Position numbers and translations under genes: made by a program
The notes under the pieces: model-generated
Databases searched by the model: none
What the model was told of the DNA's origin: nothing
Seen by the model: only the letters and a program-made list of their open reading frames with translations
Source of the DNA: Icerya purchasi
Lineage: Eukaryota > Arthropoda > Insecta > Hemiptera > Monophlebidae
Length of the DNA: 64,000 nt
Assembly (NCBI GenBank): GCA_039619475.1
Contig: CM077115.1
Coordinates: 30,889,083 to 30,953,082 of the forward strand
Reading direction: 5' to 3'
In this document: one piece after another, positions 12,018-22,133 of the stretch
Numbering within the stretch: position 1 is the stretch's first letter
How the letters are laid out: each line of letters opens with the position of its first letter

Positions 12018-14468
12018 TTTTTTTGGTTTTTTTTCCTACCCTGGGCGCGCCAGCGGCCTTGACCCAACAACATGAAAAATTAAGAGATATAACTAAATAG
12101 CCAGGCGGCCAGAAATGGAAAAGACAAAGGACAGCAGCAACGGAATAACTGAAGGCAATGGGAAGAAAAGAATATAGGTAGCGTTAAAGGGAGTAGGAAG
12201 ACCCAAAACTAAAAGTTGAGCGTAAAGAAAGGAGCGTTCGTTAGAGAGGGCAGAACATTCGAATAGGATATGATTTGAATCACAAATCCAAGAAGGCTTA
12301 GAAGCGTGAAGAGAGCAGAAAGGAGAAAGAGCTAAAGAAAAACGAAAGCGTGAAGAGGGGAGTAGAGAATGATTGATTCTAAGCCTAATTAAGGAAACAA
12401 CAGTGGAACGACGACAAATAGGAATAGATTGAAACCAAGGCAGGAAAAACCGGCTGAATAAGACAGTAATATGAATAATGATTAGAGAATAAAGATGGAT
12501 ACATGTCAGACCAAAGTCTGGAATGATTAGAGCGTGATAGAGAAAGAATGTCTGAGGAAGGGAAAGAGTCGAGGAAAGGACCAATGCGGGCGGCTGAGCG
12601 AGCTAAAGAGTCAGCTGAGTCATTGCCCTAAATATTGGAATGACTAGGAACCCATAGAAAGTCTATGAGAATGGAACGGGACGAGAACAAAGAGGAGACA
12701 AGAGATCGAATAGAGAGGATGATACCGTCAGAAGTATGAGAAGGAAGAGAGGAGATGGCTTGAAGAACGCCTTTGGAATCAGAAACGATCAGGAATCTGT
12801 GAATCCCACTTGCGGAGGATATGAAATGAATTGCGCGAAGAATTGAGATCGACTCGGCCGAGAACATAGAGCAGAAAGAAGGAAGTCTGAAAGACTCAGA
12901 GTGCAGGAACGTAGGAGACGTATACGCACCACCCACGCCCCCATCACTCTTGGAGCCATCCGAGAAGATTAATGTATGGGAAGGAAAAGAAGAGTTCAGC
13001 AGCTGAAGGAATTCGAAGTTGACGACATTGTGAAAGGAAGAATTAGATCGGGCTGGAAGGGAGGAGAAATTGATGGGGTGCCATATGTTATTAAAATCGA
13101 AAGAAAAGTAAGGAAGACTGTTATAGGAGGAAACGTAGGGAGAAAAATTGGAAACACGAGCAGCTATATGCGAAAAAATCAGAATTCTATGAGGCGCCAA
13201 GCGTCAATGATTTTTGATATGAAGATAGGAAGGAATAAGATTGAATGAAGAAATGGGGAGGCATTTTATTAAAAAACAATAACCGAGGAATGAACGATAA
13301 ATGGATAGAGGTTGAGTGGAAGATTTGGATAGAATCGCAGGAATAGGAGAAGATTTTAAAGCGCTAATGTATAGGCGAAGGCAGGAATTCTGAATTGCGT
13401 CAAGTTTCGAAAGGAAAGATTTCGACGCATTGCCATAAATGAAGGAACAATAGTCGAGTTTGGACCGAATAATTGATTTATAAAGAATTAAATGCACGGA
13501 TCGCCACCCCATCTGAGCGGAGATAAAGATTTGAGGAGATTAAGTCTTTTGATCGAGGAATTATAGATATAATTAACATGTTCATGAAATGTAAGGCGAC
13601 CATTTAAGAAAAGACCTAGGTAACATATGGAATTAACAGTGAGAATAGGTGTACTAGATACTCTGATGATTATAAAAGCACGGTTAAAGGGGCGGAGATC
13701 AAAAATTATACAGGAAGACTTGGAAGAGGAAAGAGAGAGGTGGAGAGTAGAGAGAGCATTGCTAAGATGGGACAATGAATAATTTAACTCGTTGGTGGCG
13801 GAGGACAGATCATCTGAGGTGAAATAAACTAAAATGTCATCAGCAAAAAGGAGAGAGAAAGAGGGAATAGGAAGCGAAGCAATATCGAAAGAGTAAATAT
13901 TAAAAAGAGTGGGACTAAGGCAGGAACCCTGGGAAAGCCCACACGATAGACGCATCTGAAGGTGGAAAGAGAAGGAGAAGATAGATAAAGAGTTCTATGT
14001 TGAAAGAGGTTGAGTATAAGAGTGATTAAAACCGATGGGAGATTAAGAGAGAGGAGTTTGGAGCCCAGAGAAGGAAGATGCACATTATCGAATGCAGAGC
14101 AGAGATCGGCAAAAGAAGCGACAGTAAATTTCTTTAATAGGAATGATTTATAGATATCTGCAAGGAAGGTACTGATACAATCTACCGGGCTAAGCCCGGG
14201 GCGAAAACCGAACATATCAGAAGGAACTAGATTATTATGCTCAAGCCACCAAACGAGACGGTTGTTTATTAAACCTTCAAAAAGTTTGCGCAGACACGAG
14301 GATAGGGAGATAGGACGGAAGGAACACTGATTTTTTTAGGAATTGGAATGACGATGAAGTCGTTCCAAGACTCAGGGGTAAAACCAGAGAGCAGGAAGGA
14401 GTTGAAAATATTCAGAAGGGAGAGCAGCGAGGAAGGAGAGAGTTTTTTAAGAATAGGGAAAGAAAGGC
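12018..14468 (-). mobile_element. Family A retrotransposon inserted in a family C copy
   Basis: Oriented opposite to the surrounding family C element, with its 3' poly(A) as poly(T) at 12018-12038 followed by the family 3' end (CGCGCCAGCGGC...TGACCCAACAAC). A 7-bp repeat GGAGGTT (12011-12017 and 14469-14475) is the likely target duplication. It carries RT (13204-14215), RNase H (about 12628-13000) and the Cys/His tail (12093-12584). The 5' end is truncated inside RT. Confidence 0.85.
12093..14430 (-). pseudogene. Family A RT-RNase H coding region, frameshifted
   Basis: RT appears in overlapping frames. FGFRPGLSPVDCISTFLADIYKSF and FADLCSAFDNVHLPSL come first (13829-14215). They are followed by LSQGSCLSPTLFNIY and LLFADDILVYF, the active site, then YLGLFLNGRLTFHEHV (13488-13955). 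RNase H: LIFSDGSKSDGG, MFSAESISIL, LIVSDSKGVL, FLWVPSHSNI, then a stop at about 12628. The C-terminal part has RRSTVVSLIRLRINHSLLPSS and CDSNHILFECSAL. At least three frame breaks. The pieces together show the family layout RT-RNase H-Cys/His. Confidence 0.85.
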
Positions 14469-15590
14469 GGAGGTTATGTATATATACGTAAATAAATCAA
14501 AACTACTCCATTCGTAATATCTCTAAACATATGAGTCATCATCCGCGAATCAGTATACATAATAATGAATACGAACGCTACAGGAATAAAATTACTCACC
14601 CATGTTCACGTCCACCTCTAGTGAATGTAACAGATTTTACATATCTAGGAATATATATATATATATCGATAAATCATTAAACTGGAAAAATCACATACAA
14701 AACTTAAATTCGAAAATAAGACAGTCAATTCCAGCGTTATATAAACTGAAGACGGTTCTTTCATATGGGACATTACGGATATACTTTAATGCATTAACAA
14801 TGTCTAGAATTTTATATGGGATCCAAATATATTATGTGAGGCTAAAAAAACGGAAATCAATAAAATAGGTAAAATTCAGAAAAGCTGTTTGAAACTTATA
14901 CTACCCCATTGGAAGTGGAGTGAGTATCAACCTGGTGGAAGGAAAATAATGAAACGTCTCCGAAAATGCACTATTATTATTACAGACTACTTGAATTTAA
15001 ATGCAATAACGTAAATTTATTTTCCAGACGAAAAACTCGATTAACAAGGAATCAAAGTAATACCTATTCATGCTAGAGGGGTAAATCTACAAATCGACAA
15101 TACAGATGTTTCGGTTCTTATTAAATTAATGAGTACCATAGTCACATAATAAACGGAAACAAAATTGGTGTATGGAAGAGGGAAGTGAGGAAGTGGTTAA
15201 AAGAATGGTGCAAAGATTAAGGAATTTTGCTGCATCCTCTTTTCCCTTTATTATTATTGCTGCATTTTTTAGGGCTCTTTTAGATCATCTATTTACCAGT
15301 TTCCTTTCTTTTTCTTTCCTGTACATTAATGTATACGACATCTAATATGTAAGCGGCCCCTGTGTATAGATGTATTATTGTGCTATTCATATATATATAT
15401 GTATATGCGTCGATTGATATATTTTATTTTTATTTTTTGGTTTAATACGTTCGATTTAGGTAGTTAGAATGATTAACTGTAGTTTTGTTTACTAGAATAA
15501 ACGATAATAAGAGTGTTGGGCACTCACGCAACGGGCATACTTGCCCAGTGAGACCCACAACTTATTTATTTATAAAAAAAAAAAAAAATG

Positions 15591-16451
15591 TACAGCGTAC
15601 AAGTGAATAAATAAAGAATACTCAAGTATATCGGGAAAATCAGCGAACGTCTGGTAGCCGGCGTTTATAGGATTATTTGAAAATCTGGAGAGGTACCATT
15701 CTATTTTAACCCCTGTCTAACTAAACCGATGAAAGCCTGCTCTGCCTAAGGGCTGCATAAATTTACTATTTCTTTCTAACAGCGGTCTGAAGAGTGTCCC
15801 AAGCTTGTCGCCATCGTTTGCTTTTACAAGTTCGATACTTGCAAAGCTTGCCTATTTACCTCGACTTCCGTTGCCGTTCAATATTATACCGTAATCGGTT
15901 AATTCGGGTCGATGTTTATTCCTGTCTGTCCCTCTTCATTCTTTCTCTCGATAGACGAGAGACTCGAACTTACATCTCGAGAGCCTAAAGATTCGGTTTT
16001 GCAGAATTTACTCCCGGCGTTTCCGAAAAAGATCACCGATATTTATAACATTTATATAAAACACGAGACGTTCGCTCACCGCTGTTGTTCCTTTTTTTCT
16101 TTTATTTTTTGACTTTATAATTCATAAAAATACTCGATATGCACCAATTTAATTTTCGTAAAAGTACCTATATTAACAGAAACCTAACCGATGGTAGAAC
16201 TACTCTTTTATAAACGGCTGTTTAGTATCACGTGCGTAATTGTCTTCTTACTACGTACTTTAAACCAAAAAAAAAATCTTGGAAAATAATAGATCAAATA
16301 AAAAGGAAATAATCGTTGACGAAATGATAGGGAAGAATGTTGATAGTTATCACAAGAGGCAGCCTGTAAATTTCGAATTTTTTGGATATTTTTGATGAAA
16401 TACGATTGCGATAGAAGACTTTTAAACAGCGATAATATTAATAATAGAAGG
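15591..16451. other. Intron, nothing recognised
   Basis: Two short plus-strand frames at 15794-16112 lack recognisable motifs. Confidence 0.5.
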
Positions 16452-16464
16452 TGTACGCCATTTT

Positions 16465-17751
16465 TTTTTTTTTTTTTTTAAATGGGCTTGGTGTTAACAC
16501 TGACCCAACTACATGGACCTAGATCACCTACTCAGATTCTGAGGCGATCGGAGATAGAAAGTATAAAGGAAAGAAGGAGGGGAACAACGGCTGGAGATGG
16601 GAAGGAAAAGATAAAGGAAGCATTGAAAGGGGTAGGAAGATCTAACGCCAAAAGTTCGGCGTATAGATGAGAGCACTGAGGAAAAAGAGCAGAGCATTCG
16701 AAAAGGATATGGTTGGGGTCACATATAAAGGGAGGATCAGTTGAGTGGAGAGGGCAAAAGGGAGAAGGTGAAAGAGAAAAAGAAAAACGAGAAAAGGGAA
16801 GGAGAGAATGGCCAAGTCTCAGTCTGATTAAAGAAACAATAGCCGAGCGCCGAGAAAAAGGAAGAAATTGGTACCAAGGCTGTGAATTGGGAGTAGGCTG
16901 TAGGAGGAGGTAGAAAGAGGAGCGATTGGCAAAAAAGGAAGGGTAGATGTCAACCCACAGTCTGGTATGGAGACTTGCGGAGAGGAAAAGGATGTCTGAG
17001 GCAGGAAAATGCGGAAGGAATGGACCATTGAGAGACGCTGAGCGAGCTAGGAAGTCAGCTGCTTCGTTGCCCTCAATGCCAGAGTGGCCAGGAACCCATA
17101 AAAAGTCAATAAGGATAGAACGTGCTAAGCGCAAGTTGGAGATAGAGGCACGAACAGAAAGAATAATGTCATTAGTCGAGTGGGAAGGAGGAGAAGAGAT
17201 AGCTTGCAGCACGGATTTGGAATCAGTAATAATGAGAAACTTACAGATCCCTCTTGAAGAGGAAATAAAGGAGACAGCACGGAGAATGGAGACTGCTTCA
17301 GCAGAAAAAATGGAACAAAAGGAAGGAAGTTTGAAGGATTCCGAGTGATTAAGCGAGGTGGCTGTAAAAGCACCGCCCACCCCGCAATCATTTTTGGAAC
17401 CATCAGTGAAAATTTTTACATGACGGGGAAATGAAGAATTTAATATGTGGACATATTCACTGACCACTGTGCTCTGAGGAGTGGAGTTAGCACGAAGAGG
17501 AAGAGAGGAGAATGAGACGGGAAGACATGTACTATTGAAATCAAAAGAAAAGTAAGGAAGCTTATTGCGGGAAAAGACATAAGGAGAGAACTTAGAGACC
17601 CGAGCAGCTATGTGCGCAAGAACCGGGATTTTGTGAGGAACGAAGCGCCAGTGGTCATTGATATACAGATAGGAAGAAATAAGTTTAGATGAAGAGATCG
17701 GGAGGCGTTTAATTAGAAAACGGTAACCAAGCAGAGATCTGCGGATAAACA
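16465..17751 (-). mobile_element. Family A retrotransposon, young 5'-truncated copy
   Basis: It is bounded by a 13-bp target duplication TGTACGCCATTTT (16452-16464 and 17752-17764). The poly(A) tail appears as poly(T) at 16465-16480, followed by the family 3' end (here TGACCCAACTACATG). The coding part is open without stops from the 5' truncation to the natural stop, which marks it as the best preserved family A copy in the window. Confidence 0.9.
16532..17751 (-). pseudogene. Family A ORF2 C-terminal part: RNase H and Cys/His domain, uninterrupted
   Basis: About 405 codons are continuous. Nine further codons upstream (to 17776) are flanking sequence. RNase H cleaves the RNA strand of the cDNA hybrid. 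All four acidic residues are present: D125 in KIFTDGSKND, E160 in FCSIFSAEAVS, D185 in LIITDSKSVL and D241 in GNEAADFLAR, with the WVPGHSGIEGNE loop (numbering from ATG 17776). The C-terminal region has SRRSAIVSLIRLRLGHSLLP and a Cys/His cluster CPLH...CDPNHILFEC, typical of the tail of I/R1/LOA-group elements. RT is absent by 5' truncation. Confidence 0.88.
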
Positions 17752-17764
17752 TGTACGCCATTTT

Positions 17765-18611
17765 ATATAAAGCCACAGAGGAAGTGATAGAAAAATCATA
17801 ATCAAATAGCCGAAGCCGAATACAGGGCTCAAGGATATGACGGAATACAGGCGAAAGATGTAATTACAGATGTTGTAAAAGTGCTCTCCTGACTTTTAAC
17901 AAAAGTGACTAATGATTCGGTAAAAGAAGGTAAAAGTGTGGCCGAAAGAGTGTTAAACAGTCGAAGAAGATGCACGTTGAAATGTTTCGTTTTTAGGCAA
18001 AAAGATTTTGTGCCGTTGGCTGCACTTTTAACTGCTGAATATCGAGCAGGCATAATCGCTTTTTGTTGTATTTAATTCAGTTCGATTCGGATTTTTATGT
18101 GTATTTATTATTTATTTTTGTATTGTTCATTACTTTTTTTTTTTGTTGGTTTTTAATTTTTTTTCAAAAATATTAACAAAGAGATTGTGGGTAATTTTTT
18201 GATTTTTTTATTGCTTTTCCACCAGAACAAGAAAAATAAATAAAAACAGAATTTTAGGAGGTCTAATTTCGAGGAAGGGAACTATACAGGATTATATTCC
18301 CCTTTAACCTCTCACGATCATGCGCGAACTCGTTGAGACTTAAATGAAGCAAAGTGTTTTTAGTTTTGCACATTTAAATGGAATCTCTAAAACCGGACCT
18401 AGCGTGTGTCATGCGAAGTAATAAATATTTTATTTCAAATTAACCTTTGCCGCCTCCGCCGTTTTTTCTTCCCCTTTTTTGGTTAAGGCGAAGTTTGCGA
18501 AATGTCAATTGACGGAGGCTTTTATTTTCCCGTTTAAGTTAACTTCTGCCGAAAGAATTAATCTTAAATGTAATATAAGAAACTGAAAGATATACGTAAT
18601 GAATGAATTAC
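17765..18611. other. Intron next to the CUB2 exon, nothing recognised
   Basis: T-rich, no repeats recognised. Confidence 0.5.
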
Positions 18612-18837
18612 TGGAGGAACTTCTAAACGCGGTAAAGTGTGCTTTGAAATTTATCGTGACGTTTTTACTGGCCACCAAACGTATCTGCATAATATTATCC
18701 TTGCTGACAACAGTTTCAGCTGCGGCGCCACAGAAACAGTTGATTCTCGAGTCGGTTTCCTTGCCGAATATGTCCATGTAATTCTTTTCACAATCATTCG
18801 GATACTGCAAATTGAATACATCCCATTGCAGCGACAC
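18612..18837 (-). CDS. Neto: Neto-like exon: second half of CUB domain 2
   Basis: Acceptor TTTGCAG at 18844-18838, exon opening GTGTCGCTG in phase 0, donor A|GTAATT at 18612/18611 in phase 1 (226 bases). It encodes VSLQWDVFNLQYPNDCEKNY, then MDIFGKETDSRINCFCGAAAE, and closes with a strand ending AHFTAFR. The strand pattern, the Cys of PNDCEKN and the Cys of CFCG are those of a CUB C-terminal half. It completes the CUB domain opened by the exon at 41659-41505, where phase 0 joins phase 0. An NVT glycosylation site is visible. An alternative donor, GTTCCT at 18621, would also leave in phase 1 and shorten the tail by three residues. Translation runs open upstream into the intron as far as 18876, but the conserved part starts exactly at the acceptor. 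Confidence 0.85.
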
Positions 18838-19266
18838 CTGCAAACCATCGAATGATAAAATGTAAATACCGAGCATTTAATCTGGATAGTACAAATGTAG
18901 AGAGATACATAAAAAAACATTTAACATAGTAGAACGAAAACATTTAACATTCAGGCTGCTTCTGCACCGGATCGGTCCAGTCGCGTAGGGCAGCTTCAGA
19001 CTCAGCCGACTTGATTAATATTCAAATATTATATGAGTCTAGGCCGGCGTTCTGAGCTCTATCCGGTTTTAGTCAAAACTGATGTTACGGTTAATGAACC
19101 GATTAAATTTTCCATTAGTCTTTGCCATTAGAGAGTCTTTGTTATTGATTTTGAAAATGAATAACGGGAGGAGTCAATCGATATGCCTACATACATAAAT
19201 AACTTCAGACATCTGAAATATCACAAACGAACTATTTTTCTGCAATACGTATTTTACATATATATG
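18838..19266. other. Intron, nothing recognised
   Basis: Contains the acceptor and a branch-like AT-rich stretch for the exon at 18837. No element. Confidence 0.5.
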
Positions 19267-19279
19267 TATACTGGGAACT

Positions 19280-19565
19280 GGTAGCGCGGTAGCCTAGTGG
19301 TTAAGGCGTTTGGCTACCAAATCAGAGGTGTCATAGGTTATCGAGACTTGTCTCGTTTCGGATCCAAGTCGCTTCCATGTTTGTACCTAATCTGAAATTG
19401 AATATTGGTTATACCAGGGGGAAATCCGGTAAAGTAAAGGCGAATCCCAAGTAGAAAGGAACTGGCCCCCGGTATTCTCATCAGATCCATTAGGCTTAGT
19501 ACACTGTGAACCTTAACTTCACAATTTCCAACGCCCTGCTAAGGGTATGGGACTCACTTTACTTT
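19280..19565 (+). mobile_element. SINE family 1, copy a
   Basis: A tRNA-derived head starts GTAGCGCGGTAGCCTAGTGG, with an A-box-like TAGCCTAGTGG. The B-box region is damaged (GTTATCGAGAC). The body carries AATCTGAAATTGAATAT and the tail TTAGGCTTAGTACACTGTGA. A 13-bp imperfect target duplication flanks it: TATACTGGGAACT (19267-19279) and TATACTAGGAATT (19566-19578). Confidence 0.8.
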
Positions 19566-19663
19566 TATACTAGGAATTACGCTCCTGAGACTACAGGATC
19601 ACTTGAGTTTCCAAACTGAGTCATTCTACAATAATTCGTTTCCATCGCAATGACCAAAAATTC

Positions 19664-19669
<6 letters not shown>

Positions 19670-19702
<33 letters not shown>
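19670..19702 (+). repeat. (TA)n microsatellite
   Basis: About 16 TA dinucleotides, just before the pogo element. Confidence 0.9.
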
Positions 19703-19703
<1 letters not shown>

Positions 19704-19726
19704 GCAGATAAAAATTATTTTATATA

Positions 19727-20854
19727 CAGTAGAGACTCGATTATGCAGACCTCAGTTATATGGATTCATAGTTATCCGGATTGTCGACCGCGAGAAAATA
19801 TCTTTGTAGTCTAATGGATGCGTGCACGTATATGTTACATTGATACTACCCACTGCCGCGCCACGTGCGATCGCTATCTCGCTCGTTTCGTTATTGTTTT
19901 AGTTCGACAGTTACGTGTAACAATCGCTACGCTGCTCCGTCGTGTTGCGTACGTGCTTAAAAATGTCAAAGCACAAAAGACTGGCATTATCGCTCAAAGA
20001 ATAAAAACATTATTAATTCATTAAAAATGGGAGAAATCGGTAAGTTAGCCGAAGAGTACAGCGTAGGTACTTCTACGACGAGCGATATTAAAAGGAATAC
20101 ACTGATTCATCCTGCAAACAACTTGATAGTGAAGACGGAAGTAAACATAGAGAAGTGATCGAAAAATGAACTTTTGGAAGAAGCTCTTTGTTGTTGGTTT
20201 TTACAAAAACAGTCAACTGGGCAATCGATATCTGGTCCTGTGCTCTGTGAAAAGGCATTGCAGTTAAATAAAAAAATAGATGACGCCATTCGTTTGTGGC
20301 AAGCAACGGGCTGTTATGTACAGATTTAAATCTGGTTATGGAATATGTGAATTGGAAATACAAGATGAAAAATGTGTCAGCTGATGTAGGACTTGAACTT
20401 TGGATGTAGCAGCAATGGGAGAAGAAATATCGTTCAAATGACAGACAATTAGCAAATATTTTAAACAAAATTAAGTTACAGCGACTGTCCTCTTGTGTTA
20501 GATGTGTATTTCATGATTAGGGTTGCAATATTTTAATAATTTTAAGAAAATATGTATACATATACATATGAAAATGTATCTCTAGTCTCTTAATAAACAT
20601 GGATTTTTATTAATTTTTTGTACATAAATTTAAGTTGTTTTTGTTGTTTTGAATAAACACTTAATAACATTATGTATTAACCGTAGAAAGATGATCATAC
20701 GACAAAGTGTTATAACTATACGCAATCGACGTAGATTATCTTTCTAGAGTTAATAATAGTGTCGTCGCTTTTCTTTGCATATTCAATTATCCAGATTTTC
20801 GATTATCCGAGTGGTTTACGACAACAATTAATCCAAGTAATCGAGATTCCACTG
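19727..20854 (+). mobile_element. pogo/Tigger-type DNA transposon, internally deleted
   Basis: Ends CAGTAGAGACTCGATTA... and, inverted, CAGTGGAATCTCGATTA..., flanked by TA on both sides (19725-19726, 20855-20856). Inner subterminal sequences (TATCCGGA, TTATCCAGA) are also inverted and typical of Tigger elements. Length 1128 bp. The catalytic DDE region is missing, so it is non-autonomous. Confidence 0.85.
19963..20470 (+). pseudogene. Tigger/jerky-like transposase N-terminal remnant
   Basis: Starts MSKHKRLALSLKE then stops. In other frames it continues NGEIGKLAEEYSVGTSTTSDIKRN (CENP-B-type helix-turn-helix) and NELLEEALCCWFLQKQSTGQSISGPVLCEKAL, the second CENP-B-like DNA-binding helix block. 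These two blocks are the N-terminal DNA-binding half of Tigger/jerky transposases. The rest is absent. Confidence 0.8.
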
Positions 20855-21394
20855 TACACTACAGGTTGTTTGCCACCAGAATAGCTGCTTTAGAGTTTTC
20901 GTTATGGCGCCATCTCTATCAGCACAGACATGGACGGCAACAACCAAGGGAGATCTGCGGAACCACGTCGTGCGGATTGATAATCCTGTTTTCGGTCTCA
21001 ATGGTCAAACGGTTCAAGCGCGAAGACTACGAAACCCAGCAAACGAACTATTTTTTTCCAACGTATCAGCGAAAATATTTAACGAAGCGTTATATAATTA
21101 TGTTTCTTCTCTTCCGCTAAAATTACTCACTTCTATCGCTATTCTACACGTTTGCCCGCTAGATGATGAATTTGGATACATCGTCGTCTCCTTCAGTAGG
21201 CAGGTTTACATTGAGCAATTAAACTGTAAAGAAATTCCAAAGTCCTTCATTTTAAAGCATAGTGGCATCAAACACCGTATTTTTTTTTTGCTTGTTTGGG
21301 CTTTCCCTTGGACTTGTTAAAAAACGGATGATTACCCATCAACACGTGTACATAGCAGAAATTAGGAGTAACAAGGAATGGAATCTGACAAAGA

Positions 21395-22060
21395 ATGCTA
21401 TACCAAGGATGGAGAAACAATGACCGTCTTTTTATTAACTTGGCTGATTATGTCTGCCGCAACTGCAAGAATAAAGGGCTGGAAGATTTCTCGAAGGAGA
21501 TCACCTCCCATAGAAATGAAGCTGTCGAGGCAATAGAAGAATGGCCAATTATCGAGCAAAATAACCCTTAACATAAGAGCCCGCACCCGCCTGCAGCTGA
21601 GGCAGCACAATTACAACCAAATTTCTTAGCGCAACCTTTCTTAAAACGTAGCATCCCCCCATCACATCATAATGATGTCGATATTCCTCCATCTTCCGTT
21701 CCTCCTCTCCCTACACTCCAATCTTCCATCAGCAATACCAGCCCCAAAAAAGCGAAAGACATAAATGTCCTGATAGGCGAAGTCAGTTCTTTATTCCTCC
21801 CTGACCATGCGCCTTTCGCCTTTTCCATTCAGGAACTTCAGACTTTCATTGAAAAAATCAGCAGTGCCTCGGATTATATAAATTACGCGCGTAATTTTAC
21901 AACTGACCGAGACGGCCCAGTGCACTTACTTTCCGCAGTCAAGCCATATCTCGGAAGCGCAAGCATTAAAAATCGCTGCACTCGTGTAATCAAAAGTTTA
22001 CAAGAACCCCCCTCGCCAGAAATAAAGTCGAAAGACGACAACGGCTCACAAGCATGCTAA
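21395..22060 (+). pseudogene. Family B ORF1 (gag-like) remnant
   Basis: A single frame runs from about 21395 to TAA at 22058-22060 with only one internal TAA (near 21571). It is not obvious from ATG-started ORFs. It shows WRNNDRLFINLADYVCRNCKNKG (a Cys-x2-Cys, possibly part of a zinc knuckle), a Pro/Ser-rich middle, and a C-terminal part with LIGEVSSLFLPDHAPF and YINYARNFTTD. Upstream, 20904-21300 encodes DNPVFGLNGQTVQARRLRNPANELFF in another frame, probably the ORF1 N-terminus. Position directly before the endonuclease supports ORF1. The family of the domain is not recognised. Confidence 0.55.
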
Positions 22061-22133
22061 CGCGTCACTTTCCTCTTCATTTTAGCTTAACGGATATTCC
22101 ACACTTTTATAGCCTTCCTTATTTCCGTTAAAA

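Larger units (their letters stand above)
11520..15590 (+). mobile_element. Family C retrotransposon split by a family A insertion
   Basis: Left part 11520-12017: NQHGFREKRSTVTLLRTFVNEIN, FIDLAKAFDLVDH and, in another frame, VFADDIALLIEHKN...KWAHD. Right part 14469-15590: LYKLKTVLSYGTLRIYFNAL and the 3' end GTTGGGCACTCACGC...ACCCACAAC with poly(A) at 15571-15587. Left and right parts meet at WAHD and the position where the intact copy continues, so they are one element. It is 5'-truncated near 11520. Confidence 0.8.

Noticed and set aside
16713..17348. Plus-strand Arg/Glu-rich proteins at 16.7-17.3 kb
   Set aside because: They are antisense to the family A RNase H frame, whose pyrimidine-rich codons give open purine-rich frames on the other strand.
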